Origin: Cylicocyclus nassatus
Lineage: Eukaryota > Nematoda > Chromadorea > Rhabditida > Strongylidae
Reading direction: 5' to 3'
DNA: 64,000 nucleotides
Assembly: GCA_958299035.1 (NCBI GenBank)
Contig: CATQJL010000223.1
Location: 80,183,322-80,247,321, forward strand
Shown: piece by piece, positions 10,042-21,027 of the stretch
How positions within the stretch are numbered: the first letter of the stretch is position 1
How the letters are laid out: the number at the start of each line of letters is the position of its first letter
Notes under the pieces: model-generated
What the model saw: only the letters and a program-made list of their open reading frames with translations
What the model was told of the DNA's origin: nothing
Database searches by the model: none
Made by a program: the position numbers and the translations under genes

Positions 10042-12184
10042 GTGTTAGCACGTGTATATACTGTACACCCTAACCAAGCCGAATGCTTCTACCTCAGATT
10101 GTTGCTTCACACAATCCGAGGACCGACGTCATTCGCGGCATTGAGGACCATTGATGGAGAGGTTTGTGAGACCTACAGAGAAAGCCAAAAACTTGGCTTG
10201 CTTGAAGATGATCAGCAATGGCACAGAACTCTCGCAGAAGCAGCTACGACAAGTTTTGCTGCTCAACTGCGAAGTCTCTTCGGCATCATCTTGACAGCCT
10301 GTCAACCGCCTGGTCCCTTCATACTACGCCGCGTGCGCCGCGTACGCCGCAGCACGCAGCGTACGCTGCCGCGGCGAGAATACGCCTATAGCAGCACACT
10401 CTGTCTATCACTGTATTTCTATATGCTACTCCCTGTGTTTTCCGAGTGTTCATAGCGAGATTGTGCCGCCATGGGCGTATTTTCACTGTGAGCAGTGTGT
10501 ATTTTCACGCGGCGCACCTGTCAAATCCTCGAGCACTCTGGGAGAAGTACAAAGAGGCTCTGAGTGAAGACGTACTCAGGGAATGTCGCAGAGTGGCACC
10601 CTCTGCACGTCGGTTACTCTCCCAAGATATTCAACCGAGCGTTGATATGCTTGAGGATACGTGCGTGTCGATGACCGATCAAACCCTCAAAAATCGGTTT
10701 GCCGTCACCAATACGCGAAGATGACCAGCCACTCGAGAGCGATGTTCTCCGAGAGAGGTCCTATGGTGCCGATCAGCTCACCACAATTGTAGAGTCCAAC
10801 AGACCTCCTCTTACGGAGGATCAAGAGTTGGTTTACCGTGCTGTTCTGGACACAATTTCCAGTGGCAAGGGTGGGCCACTCTTTCTCGACGCTCCGGGTG
10901 GAACAGAGAAACGTTTCTCATCAATCTCCTTCTTGCCGAGATTCGCAGACAAGGAGGACTCGCATAGCAGTGGTATCCTCGGGGATTGCCTCAACACTGC
11001 TAGAAGGAGGCCGAACTGCTCATTCACCCTTCAAGCTTTCTCTGGATATTGCTCATGTAGAGCATTAAGCAAAGGCACAGGGAAAGCTAAGGTGCTACAA
11101 TAAACCAAACTCATAGTTTGAGGCGAATGAACCATGGCGCATAAGAAGTGCCTAGAAGCCCTTGACAACACATTACGGGACATACGAGGAAGCAGCAGGC
11201 TAATGGGTGAGGCCGTCGTGCTACTGGCAGGCGACTTTCGTCGAACTCTGCCAGTGATTCCGCGATCGACTCCAGCAGATGAGCTGGACGCTTGCCTCAA
11301 AGATTCTCATCTCTGGAGACATGTTCGATCGCTGAACCTCACGACGAACATGCGAGTCCACCTCCTTGGCGATGTGAGACTGCCCGAAGCTTTGCGCAAC
11401 AGCTGTTGCTTTTTGGCGAAGGCAGAATTCCGGTTGAACCAAGTTCTGGCTAAATTACCTTTCCTCCAGACTTCTGCAATATGGTTCAGTCGGTGGAAGA
11501 ACTGCTCGAAAAGGTCTTCCCAAACATTGCCACCAACTTGAGCAATGGGGAGTGGATTTGCGAGCGAGCAATTCGGCACCCAAAAATGAGCAAGTGAATT
11601 CTATTAATACTTAGATTCTAAACTTAGGCTGTATACTTTACTTACTAATCCTACCTGGACCGGTGTCAACGTCCACATCTGTTGATACGATGGTTCAGTG
11701 TGAACAGTCTGTTTACTTTCCTATTGAGTTCTTGGATTCACTCGAGCCGAATGGGATACCACCTCACAGACTTGATCTGAAGATTGGTTTACCAATCATG
11801 CTCCTTCGTAACATCAACCCGCCGAAGATGTGCAATGATACAAGGCTTTGCATCAGGGATCTCATGCCAAACGTCATAATAGCGACCATAGTGGCGGGGA
11901 AGTTCAAAGGCGAAGTCGTTCATATTCCACGAGTCCCTTTGGTCCCCTCCGATTTGCCCTTTGACTTCAGGCGAGTGCAGTTTCCGGTTAGGCCTGCACT
12001 CGCTATGACGATCAACAAAGCGCAAGGACAGTCTCTGCGAACAGTAGGAGTAGATCTGGAAACTCCCTGTTTTTCGCATGATCAGCTGTACGTGCGTGTT
12101 CGAGGGTCGGAAGTCCGGCGGACCTGTACATATATGCGCCCAAAGGGAGCACAGCTAATAGCGTATCCCAGGGCGCTAGCATAA
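10042..12184 (+). pseudogene. Helitron helicase (PIF1-like), broken
   Basis: Remains of the C-terminal helicase half of a Helitron RepHel protein, which would unwind DNA during rolling-circle transposition. Homologous pieces appear in order. The first has YTVHP...E.FYLRLLL with RGP.SF and DG. Next is LWEKYKEALSED. A Walker A region follows at about 10880-10915, degraded to GGTEKR. Then come GGRTAHSPFKL in another frame, the Walker B region with AHKK.LEALD.TLRD and LLAGDFR.TLPVIPR, and the end piece at 11663-12184 with GLPIMLLRNI, AMTINKAQGQS and CFSHDQLYV. Stops at 11101, 11119 and 11128 and several frame changes (about 10700, 10960 and 11340-11660) make it inactive. The Rep nuclease part is not present. 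Helitron termini were not recognised. Confidence 0.88.
10306..10516. mobile_element. possible small insertion inside the helicase
   Basis: About 210 bases separate two pieces that are normally adjacent in the helicase. The word CCTGTCAA occurs on each side (10298-10305 and 10517-10524), like an 8-base target duplication. The insert carries a GC-rich palindromic stretch of CGCCGCGTACG type. Terminal inverted repeats are not clean. Confidence 0.4.
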
Positions 12185-12817
12185 TTGCATGCTGTAATAT
12201 AGTACAGTAATTATTTTTTGCATGCCATCCTGTTGGAAAATCCAAAAAATTGGAAAATACAAAATCCAAAAAATGGCAAAACGAAAACCCAAAAAACTGA
12301 CGGCCAGCGGCGGTCAGGGCAGCTGGGTGGGACAAACAAGAAGCTGAGCAGATCCAGTCGAGCTTCCTTCCTTACTGATGAGTTCCGGGGAAACCCTAGG
12401 GCTGTTTAGTCAAACCGTCTAAGGGTAGGAACGAAACGGTACAACTAAGGAGCCGAAGTTGTATTCCTCTTTTTGGAGAAGACAACTCGGCTTTTTTTGA
12501 CCGAAGTGTATGTGATGCTGTGCGGAGCCGGGTAAGCCAGTTAGTTAATGATAAACTGAGAACTAAGAAAGGGTACGGGAGGTAATGCGAGATTCGCAAC
12601 AGGAGGTAAAGCGTTAAAAATATTCTTTTCAACTTCGGTAACATAGATAAACGAAACTGATGGGTTTTTCCTAATTTACGATAGATTCCATAGAATAACT
12701 CATGTGTTGCGACCAAGTGGGACAATTTACGATTTCGTAAGTTTCGTTGTCAAGAGGCTCTTTGTGGATACGATAAAAGGTAAGCCTGGAGATGGATTTG
12801 CGCAGTCACCCTAGAAC
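12185..12817. other. no gene seen
   Basis: An A-rich stretch with repeated AAAATCC/CAAAAAA words follows the helicase stop, then unremarkable sequence. Helitron 3' ends should lie about here, but no hairpin plus CTRR end stands out. Confidence 0.4.
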
Positions 12818-12819
12818 TA

Positions 12820-15615
12820 TACTTGGGTCCGAATCGAATTAAAGTTCGACCATTCGAATAAAACATTCCAATATATTTGTATTCGAAATTCGATATTCGG
12901 AGTTCTTCCATTTTCGAAAAATATTCGAAAATCGAATAATTGAGAAAACGGGGTTTCGAATAAGATTCGAAACTCGAATAATTAAAACACAGGATTTCGA
13001 ATAAAATTCGAAAACTCAAATAATCAAAAAACGAGAATTCGAATATTATTCGAAAACTCGAATAATTATAAAGGGGTTTCGAATAGATTTTATTCGAATG
13101 TTTTATTCGAATGTTTATTCGAATTCGTATTCGAATGACTCCGTATTCAGATTATTCGACTTTGTTGCAAAGCCAACTGCTGAGTATCAAGCTCATTTCG
13201 TCCGCGTTTTTTTTCCGCAAAACTTGGTAATGCATCTTTGCAATCGTTATGACCTTTAAACCAGGGTCAAGCGTGTGATGCGACTGTCGCAACGGGGGGT
13301 CGTAAAGTGGGCAACTAAGGTGGGCAGGGGGTCGTAAGAGAAAGTAGTTTGGCTGAAAACAGTAAGCTTAAAAGGAAATCAAAAAACAGATAACCAGTTC
13401 ATGTTTTTCAGAATAAATTTAGAAAAAAATTAGAAATAAGAATACTAAGGATAAAATTTTTAAAAGAAATTCTTAAAAAAAACATTCCCAAGAGCTCAAA
13501 ACACTTTTGAAGGATGTAAGATTTAATAAAAAAATTGAAATGTATCAATTGGCTTAGAAATCTTGCTTTCGAAGCCTCACTGAAGTCTCACACACTCGAC
13601 AAAAGCGCACATTTAGATCAACGATGACAATCAATAATTCGTAAATTTTTTGAAATGCCATTTATATGGCCTTTACAATTTATATGTACTTTGGATAAGC
13701 CCTGCTACTGCTGTACGAAATCTGGTGTTATTTTGTAAACTGTGGATTTTCTTATGATTTTTTGTATGGTAGCAAAAGTCAGGAAAGGGGGGTCGTATCT
13801 GAGTCGCATCTAAATTCCTTCGGAGCTATCGAAACTTGTTGGCTGCAATTTTGCTGTAATATGATACCATCCTTCTACTTTCCCTCATAAACAAAATTTT
13901 AAGCTCAAAAATCCCAGTTGCTTTTTAGGATCGCAGCTAAATTTGCGAGAGTCGCATCTAAATTTTTTCGAGCTTACTGCTCCTCAAGGGATGAAACTTT
14001 TTTCTATGAATAGTCTGGGCACTATGCTACAGAACCTATGCTTTGCAGCTTCTCAGTCTGTTCCTGGCCGTAGTTACGAATTTTCAAACTACCGTGCGCA
14101 GGCACGTTTTTGATGTCGTTCTGGACGGCGCTAAAGCGGCTTTTTTGGCGGAAAAAACTGTGGAAGAGGTAGGAAGTAAGCTTCTTAGTCGAAAACATCT
14201 TTTTTAGTTCAAGAATGTCATTTTTTTCTCCGTGCAAAAATTTGTGTCGCATACGGGAATCGAATTTGCTGCTGAAGTATGCCTAAAAATTCAAAAAAAA
14301 AACTTGCAGAATCACAAACATTATTGAAGGTGTGTATGTGTGCTACAGATGCTGGGATACGGATGGATGGGTGCCTTCAAGGTGGGGGGGGGGTCGTAGG
14401 GTCCCGGATCGCATCAACACGCTTGGCCCTGCTTTGAATTGTATGGAGAGTCGCATTCTTCCGACTGCTTGCGACAGTAAAAAAATCATATGTGGACTTC
14501 AATTGATGCTTTTTCGACCAATGAGATTGTTCGCATTGCTATTGGCACCAAATCAGCAAAGAAGCTATCAAATTCAAGCTCATGTTCCGAGTTCATATAT
14601 CAAAAGGTGTTTTGAAATGCCTGTTCTTCTTTCTTTGCATTGCTCATGCTTGTGGTACGCAATGCCCACACTAGTGAGCACTCTTGCTTGCATAAGTTAT
14701 ATTGCACAACTGCCTCTATTCGTTACCTTAGGGATTTTTTGCGAATTGGTGTATTTTGAGTGAAGGACATCGCAGTTGTAGTGGAGAATTAGACGGTTTA
14801 GATCGCCATACGCGATTTGCCAGTTGAGATGTCTTCAGATCTAACGCCAGCTTACCACAAATGTTTAGCGTGTACAACTTGCTAAATAGATAAATGCCCT
14901 GCATTCTGCACTTTTCGAACAAGTTTTGGGAATTTTACTATTGCCAAAACACGTCGCACTGAAATGCCTGCAATATGCCCGGAGTTATAGGGGCATCCGT
15001 GCTCGTTTCGCATAATCCACAGGCATTCATAACTACCTTCGCCTTTGTAGCTACTTGCCTTCAAGCTGGGGGGGTGGGAGTTGGTACAAGGGGGGTATGT
15101 GAGGGCGCTGATTACGGATAAAAATTTACTTTATCGATTTTTGGAAAATCTTGAGCTACGAGATTGGGAGTTGGTACAAGGGGGAGGGGGTAAATGACGA
15201 TGCTGATTAAAACCAAAATTTATTTTATCGATTTCAGCGATTTTTGGAAAATTTTGAGCTAGGAGTGGTATAGAAGATACGAGGGTGCTGACTATGATTG
15301 GCTTCACCGAGATATGTCGGCAAGTTTGAGATATGGTTGCTCTAGTTATTCGATAAATCATTCGAATATTTATTCGAAATTCGACTTCCAATGTTCGAAT
15401 ATATTCGATATTCATTTATTCGATATTTTTGATTTTCCGAATTTATTCAGAATTCATTCATTCGAGAATTTTTGAACCTCAAATTCTTTCGATATTCGTT
15501 TATTCAAGATTTTTTATTTTCGAATTAACTCATCATTCATTTATTCAAAATCTTTCCTTTTCGAATTAACTCGATATTCATTCATTCGATGAAATATCTC
15601 GAATTTACCCAAGTA
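12820..15615. mobile_element. TTCGAA-rich TA-flanked element, long copy
   Basis: Both ends read TACTTGGGT inward and are flanked by TA (12818-12819 and 15616-15617). The outer 280-340 bases on each side consist of degenerate TTCGAATA repeats. The interior holds four GGGGGTCGTA words (about 13303, 13327, 13790, 14386) and about three direct repeats of roughly 110 bases (15066-15290) built around GGGAGTTGGTACAAGGGGG. A shorter relative lies at 20040-21027. No transposase is seen, so the element would be non-autonomous. TA duplication suggests the Tc1/mariner group. That the whole interior belongs to one element is inference from the matching ends. Confidence 0.6.
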
Positions 15616-15617
15616 TA

Positions 15618-17044
15618 CAGTGCAGTGGTCAGTTGGTCCGTGAAACTACCTGTTGCTTAAGAGATCCTTGACGGTGGGTGATGGGCTATATCGCATCAGG
15701 TAATCGGGTGGCGATCATATGCAACACAGTACGGACTATAACCAGGGTCGAGCAAGAAATGTGACACACAACCGCAGGGTACGACCTCCCCCTCCCCTTC
15801 TAATTTCTGTCTCAATAACTTCCTCTCTTCCCCCTCGCATTCTCGTTTTCCTATCGTAATCATAAAGGCTCTACCAAGCATAATTAGTAACATATTCGTA
15901 ATTATCATGTCAAGTAACGTCTGCAGGCCAAGCTTTAGCAAATTCTGAGGGTTCGAACTATTGAGCCACCCAAGTGGAGTGGTCATTTTCAAACACGGTT
16001 AACTTCATTTCGAAAGTGGATTAGCTACCGCTTATAGTACTCAATACAAACTACTCCCTACTTGCCCAGACTATGAATTCTGCTCCAAATAAACGCCGAG
16101 CTGTGAAATTAGGAGCCAGTCAAAAACTCTTTTGTCCCATTTTTCGCTTACAGTGGTTAGTGTCTCCAATAATTATTAATCAAACAAAAGAAAGCGAAAT
16201 CAACTCTAGTCACTTCTATACAAACTACCAGAGTTTGGCCATGGAACTGTATAAATTTCGTTCGCTAAAATCCTGTTTGGAGGTGGGGTGTGGCACAACC
16301 CAGAAAAGCTGTGGTCGCCGCAGCTTTCTAGGATTTATGCCACACCCCATTAACTTACCCTCAAAGCAATCAAATATCTGAATTTTTTTTTCAAAATCGT
16401 TCCACTGCTAAACAATTCTTCTTTACACAGCAGGAATTGCACTTGAAATCGTTTTTCCTAGGGGAAGTCATAGTCGTTTTTCCTTACCTTTGCAAATGGG
16501 AAATACTGCGAGAATATTGAGTAACGATAACATTTTAAGTCGCCACTACGTGAATTGCGAGGAAAAGCTGCAAGCTTAAACATTTTCAATGGCCTAAACC
16601 TCGTAAGTTTTACAAAAGCGATTTGAGCCTAATCCGTTTTCTCTAGTCTAAGATATTGTGAGCGAAAAATGGGGCAAACAAGATTTTGGCTTGCTCTTAT
16701 TTCTATAGTTTTGAACTTATTTGGAGTGGGATTCCTAACGTGAGCATAGAAGTAGTAGAATTTTGTAAATGCGAAAAGAAGCAGTTAACTTACCTTTGAA
16801 ACAAAGTTGAATGTTCGAAAATGACCATCCTTGGGCGGTCTAGTATTTGGGAACTTACAATTTCGCAGACTTGGCTCACAGGAATTATTTGACATGCCAA
16901 TTATGGAAATAATGCTCTTATGCTTTTACTGCTTTTTCTGGTGATTATAACCTGTGGTGTCATCGATACTTGTGTTATAGGCGAAGACAATCGGCTGCAG
17001 GAAATCAGACCTAGCCCATTGGCTTTTGAACAGTAAGCCCTTAG
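15618..17044. other. no gene; one strong hairpin
   Basis: No coding exon recognised. At 16285-16348 an 11-base stem (GGGGTGTGGCA with its complement) encloses a second stem (AGAAAAGCTG against CAGCTTTCT), giving a compact two-stem hairpin. Otherwise unremarkable. Confidence 0.45.
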
Positions 17045-17283
17045 ACCTCGGACAGAGTTCACGCGATTTGGTCGTCGCGATTCAATCGCCAAAGACAAGT
17101 GTTACGAGTTCATTGCATGCCGATCTTCTTGTATTTTGGTTGTGAAAGTTTTCCAGCACGACTAATTGTGACTAATTATCACAACCGAAATACAAGAAGA
17201 TCGGCATGCAATGAACTCGTAATACTTGTCTTTAGCGATTGAATCGCGACGATCAAATCGCGTGAACTCTGCCCGAGGTCTAA
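17045..17283. repeat. inverted duplication at the integrase end
   Basis: About 100 bases at 17045-17142 are repeated as the reverse complement at 17176-17283, with about 33 bases between. The right arm is integrase coding sequence of the decayed retrotransposon (minus strand), so the left arm is an inverted copy of its end. Confidence 0.75.
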
Positions 17284-18745
17284 GAGAGTCTGTAATTACC
17301 TTAACCATCCTTTCAATTTGGCCGTTCGTTTTGCGGTTGCAACTAGTGGTGAACATGCTGGAAATGCTCGGTATTTGTTCATTTTCAGAGACATCTTACT
17401 AGTGTAATTCGAACCACGATCGGACACTGGCGTTAGGAATTCCGTGTTTAGCTATGACATCATTTAATAAAGCTTTGACAACAAATATGTTTTCTCATTG
17501 GGGAGTGGAGTACAAAGATCAGTTTGCTAGAGGCATAAATGGTAATTGAGACGATTTTGCGACGGTTGATACTGAGGTAATAGGCCAACTATATCTGTAT
17601 GCAGTCGTTCGAAAGGTCGTTGAGGCATTGCGAATAATCCCAAATTTTTCCAGTTGATATACGAGATGGTTAATTTTCTGGCAGGTGGGACATTTTCGAA
17701 TAAATTTGGCTTTGTTCGTTGAACTCATCTCAAAAATATTTAGCTGAAATGGCCTTCATAGTTTTCCGTACGCTTAAATGTGATCCTAAAGGTGGATTAG
17801 TATGAAGAATCTGATTTTACCTTGAAGTGCACTATCAGGAATAACCAATCGACATGTGTAATGAAAAGTATAATAAAGACAGCCACTACAAAAGAAATAC
17901 CTGCCCAACATGTGAAAAAATTTTGGCGGTAATTTATCTAATTCACCTTTCAAAAACTTGATAGGATTCTCATGAATGGAATTCTGTTGAGACTGCTAAA
18001 GTTGGTCCAGGGGTAGGCAATGTATTTACCTGCACCAAATTTGTACTCCAATAGGGTAGCGACTTGGAAGATTGCATAGAGTTTTGTTTTCCAGCACCGT
18101 ACTGAATCTAGATATCGTACGCTTGTAAATTATTTGGTACTTAGCGAGACGACGCACGAATTCTGACTTATGCATTAGAGATCTCAGTAGTGCATGGTCA
18201 GTTATCAAGGTAATGAAACTGTTCGCGATGTATGGATAGAAGTGTTTCAAGGCAAAAACTATTGCCAGAGCTTCCAATTCTTTCATCGCATAATTCCTCT
18301 TGTTTTGTCAGTGGACGGCTGCAATATACTCCGGATTGACTTGAGGTAAGCATACGCCGATATCAATGGTTGATGCATGGCTATAAATTAGGTATGGCCG
18401 ACCTGATGTAGGGTGCACTAAATCTTCCACTAGAGCACGTTTCAGAGATAAGAGCGCTTGTTGATATTCCTCTTTCCACAAGAATGCTGCATCTTTGAAA
18501 GATTATTAATGGATTTCCTATCATGCGAAACGCGTAATTAATCTTCGAAAATAGGAGGCTGCTTCTAAGAAAAAGTTGAGCGCTTTGGTGTCTATTGGCG
18601 TAAATCTTGGCCATGATGTCTGCTTTAGCAGGATTTAGGGGTATTCCTTTCATACTTTTCAAAACACCCAAATATTGTTTTTCGAATTGAAAAAAATGAG
18701 CATTTTTCTGGCGTCAGTTACAATCCAAAGCTCTTAATGCGAGCG
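17163..18745 (-). pseudogene. LTR retrotransposon pol remnant (Gypsy type)
   Basis: Read on the minus strand, the order is that of a Gypsy pol gene. At 18660-18745 lies the end of reverse transcriptase, followed by a palm-to-connection stretch (18380-18670) with frame changes. RNase H at 18026-18286 shows LEALAIVFALKHFYPYI and TLITDHA. The integrase zinc-binding region at about 17640-17730 has CPTCQK, and the integrase core end at 17240-17356 has NGQIERM. Frames shift repeatedly and protease and gag are missing. No LTRs were found. The copy is dead and ends in the inverted duplication. It is in a different family state from the plus-strand LTR element at 44.9 kb. Confidence 0.75.
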
Positions 18746-18789
18746 ACTTTTTCACCTTCCAAATTCTAGGATACAGATACACAAAGCCC

Positions 18790-19010
18790 AGAGGTGCGAT
18801 ACGTGGAGCCGGGCCCCCCAAAAGTGAAGGTGGTTCCAGCTACCACTGGCCGGCCAAAAGTGAAGGTGGTAGTGCCGGATACTCACCTCCCAAAAATGTC
18901 GACCGGTGGGGGGGGATCGCAGCTACCACTGGCCAGCAAAAGTGAAGGTGGTAGTGCCGGACACTCACCTCTCAAAAACGTTGACCGGGGGTGGGGGTAG
19001 AGAGGGGGGG
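18790..19010 (+). repeat. AAAAGTGAAGGTGG repeat cluster
   Basis: Three partial copies of a module with AAAAGTGAAGGTGGTAGTGC, CACCTC(C/T)CAAAAA and a G-run. Related copies occur at 57450-57545 and 48068-48115. The stretch after it at 19120-19190 resembles the reverse complement of 47985-48030, so these modules travel together. Confidence 0.6.
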
Positions 19011-19730
19011 GGGAGCACAGGACGGACTTTGGATTTGGGTTTTTTGGGTTGGTTTGCGTTTTTTGGTTTTTTTTTGGTTTGGGTTTTTTTCGGACTTTTG
19101 GGTATTGATTTTTTTTGCTAAAACTGAAAAAAGGAAATTAATCAAAATGAACGCAAAAGAAAGTATTGAGAGCATATTCTATGTAGTTTATTTTTAGGAA
19201 GTCGCCGTCGCCTACTGCGAGCACCTGGAGGCCATCACCGGCATGGACGCATATACGCCTCAGCACTTTCTACGATAGAGCAAAGCTTCAGGATTACTTC
19301 GGACAACTGCCCCCTTACGTGACAATGTTCACGACGTGCTCGTCCTCTGCGAACGAAGACGGGCACGTTCTGCAGTCACGACGTTCAGCTTTTCGCTGCG
19401 CGTCCGTGATAAGAGATAGGCGCGCGACGAATCGCGGCCGAAACGAAACGTGCTGGGTACGTGCGATGTTTCGAACGTCGCGACCATCACGAGGGGGGAT
19501 TACTACGAGCCCTTGCTTCACACATTTTGTCCGCATCGGGGGCCAGGCCAAAAATGTACCGCACTCGGGTTCGTAACAAACAGGGGGGCACATTTTTTGC
19601 ATTAGTATCTATCTTGTTCCCACAGTGTTCAGAATCTGCTTAGGCTTCCTAGTTGCTGGCCAACCCTCTGCTCCGTACGGGGTGACTGGTTGTATCGTCC
19701 GAAACTTTTGCTCTGAGATGTACTGGAATT
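19011..19730. other. low-complexity GT-rich tract, then unassigned DNA
   Basis: 19020-19120 is made of GGTTTGGGTTTTTT-like runs, which could form G-quadruplexes on the plus strand. 19199-19700 is GC-richer than its surroundings with open frames on both strands (19315-19602 minus, 19319-19576 plus), none of which I recognise. A raised GC content suggests a former coding sequence. Confidence 0.35.
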
Positions 19731-20010
19731 TTACGAGCGCAGAATACTCTTGTCACTTGACGCCATTTCAGTGAAGCTGCATTCGTTCAAGCACGTGTCA
19801 GCGATCGTTTGCAATTCGGGGTTACAAGTGAGTCCAGTCATTTGAAAGTAATGGTTATCTTCGGTGGCCGTCCGTAGATGCTCGTTATTCCGTCGGTTTA
19901 CTCCCCACATTACAGTACCCAGTCTTTCCGGCATTCAGTCGCAAGTCGTACTCGGACAGGGCTGTATGATACAACATGTTTTGACATGCAGTGTTAGTGG
20001 AACGAATGCG
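19731..20010 (-). pseudogene. possible RTE reverse transcriptase C-terminal scrap
   Basis: The minus strand has YDLRLNAGKTGY, close to the LRLN..KTEY motif that follows the catalytic palm in RTE elements, then a frame change and a weakly similar stretch. Compare LKLNTTKTEY in the well-preserved RTE at 57688-58395. Most of the domain is beyond recognition. Confidence 0.35.
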
Positions 20011-20039
20011 CTGAAGCAAAGCAAAGCGAGGGTGTCGTA

Positions 20040-21027
20040 TACTTGAGTCCGAATCGAATAAGAATTTGATCATGCGAATGAAACATTCGAATATATTCGT
20101 TCGCATTCAAAATAGGATCGTGCTTTTCCATTTTTGAATAAAATTCGAAACTCGAATAAATAAAAAACCAGGATTCGAAAAAAATTCGGAAACTCAGTCC
20201 AATACAAAGGCGAAAATAGATTTCATTCGGATGTTTTATTCGAATTCTATTCGTAATCCTTGCGCACATCAATCTCTTTCAGACCATCTGAAGAAGATTT
20301 TTTCGGGCGTCGCATAAGAATTTATATCATGTATACTTCCACTGTAGATCACTGAATAGGAGATAAATTATGACGTTTTGCTAATGTATAAACCGAAGTA
20401 ATCTTCTTTAACGGCTCCTAACTTTTAAACCATCTCATAGCAAATCGCGAAAACAATACTGCAATAATGCGCAAAATTTTCTTCAAATAAAAATCACAAT
20501 TTGTTATGACCCAGCTCGGAAAATGCCTATCTTGACTGATTTCCTTCAATTGTTTCCAACTCTCGAATTTTCTCAGATTAATTCGTGGCGGAGTTACAAC
20601 TGCAAAAAACATGGATTCCTCTTTCAAACAAATTTTTTGAGGAAATCCATCGCGAGAAGGGTTATGATTTCTTGAAAATGATGCGCAAGAACTTCCGGAT
20701 CAACCTAACACTTTATCGATGACCGATTTTTGGGAAATCTTGGGCTACGGAGCTGGGAGTTGGTATAGGGGTGTGACGGTGCTGATTATGAATGGATTAG
20801 TTATAACCGGGTATACAACAAGTTTTAGATATGGTTGCTCAAATATTGGATAAATCATTCGAATGTTTACTTGAAATCGATTCCCAGTGCTCGAATATAA
20901 TCGATATTCATTTATTAGATACTTTCAATTTTTCAATTTTATTCGAGATTCATTCATTCGGAAAATTTTGAATGTCGAATTTATTCGATATTCATTCATT
21001 CGGTGGAAAATTCGAATTCCCCAAGTA
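20040..21027. mobile_element. TTCGAA-rich element, short copy
   Basis: The ends TACTTGAGTCC and its counterpart CCCCAAGTA, TA at 20038-20039 on the left, and TTCGAA-rich arms match the long copy at 12820-15615. The interior is reduced to about 560 bases and keeps one GGGAGTTGGTA unit and the ATATGGTTGCTC sequence seen at 15330. This looks like an internally deleted derivative. A mariner end starts directly after its right end, as if inserted into the flanking TA. Confidence 0.65.

Noticed and set aside
12380..12500. Possible Helitron 3' end after the helicase
   Set aside because: A CCTAGG word and a weak hairpin are present, but no clear hairpin followed by CTRR at a TA-type junction.
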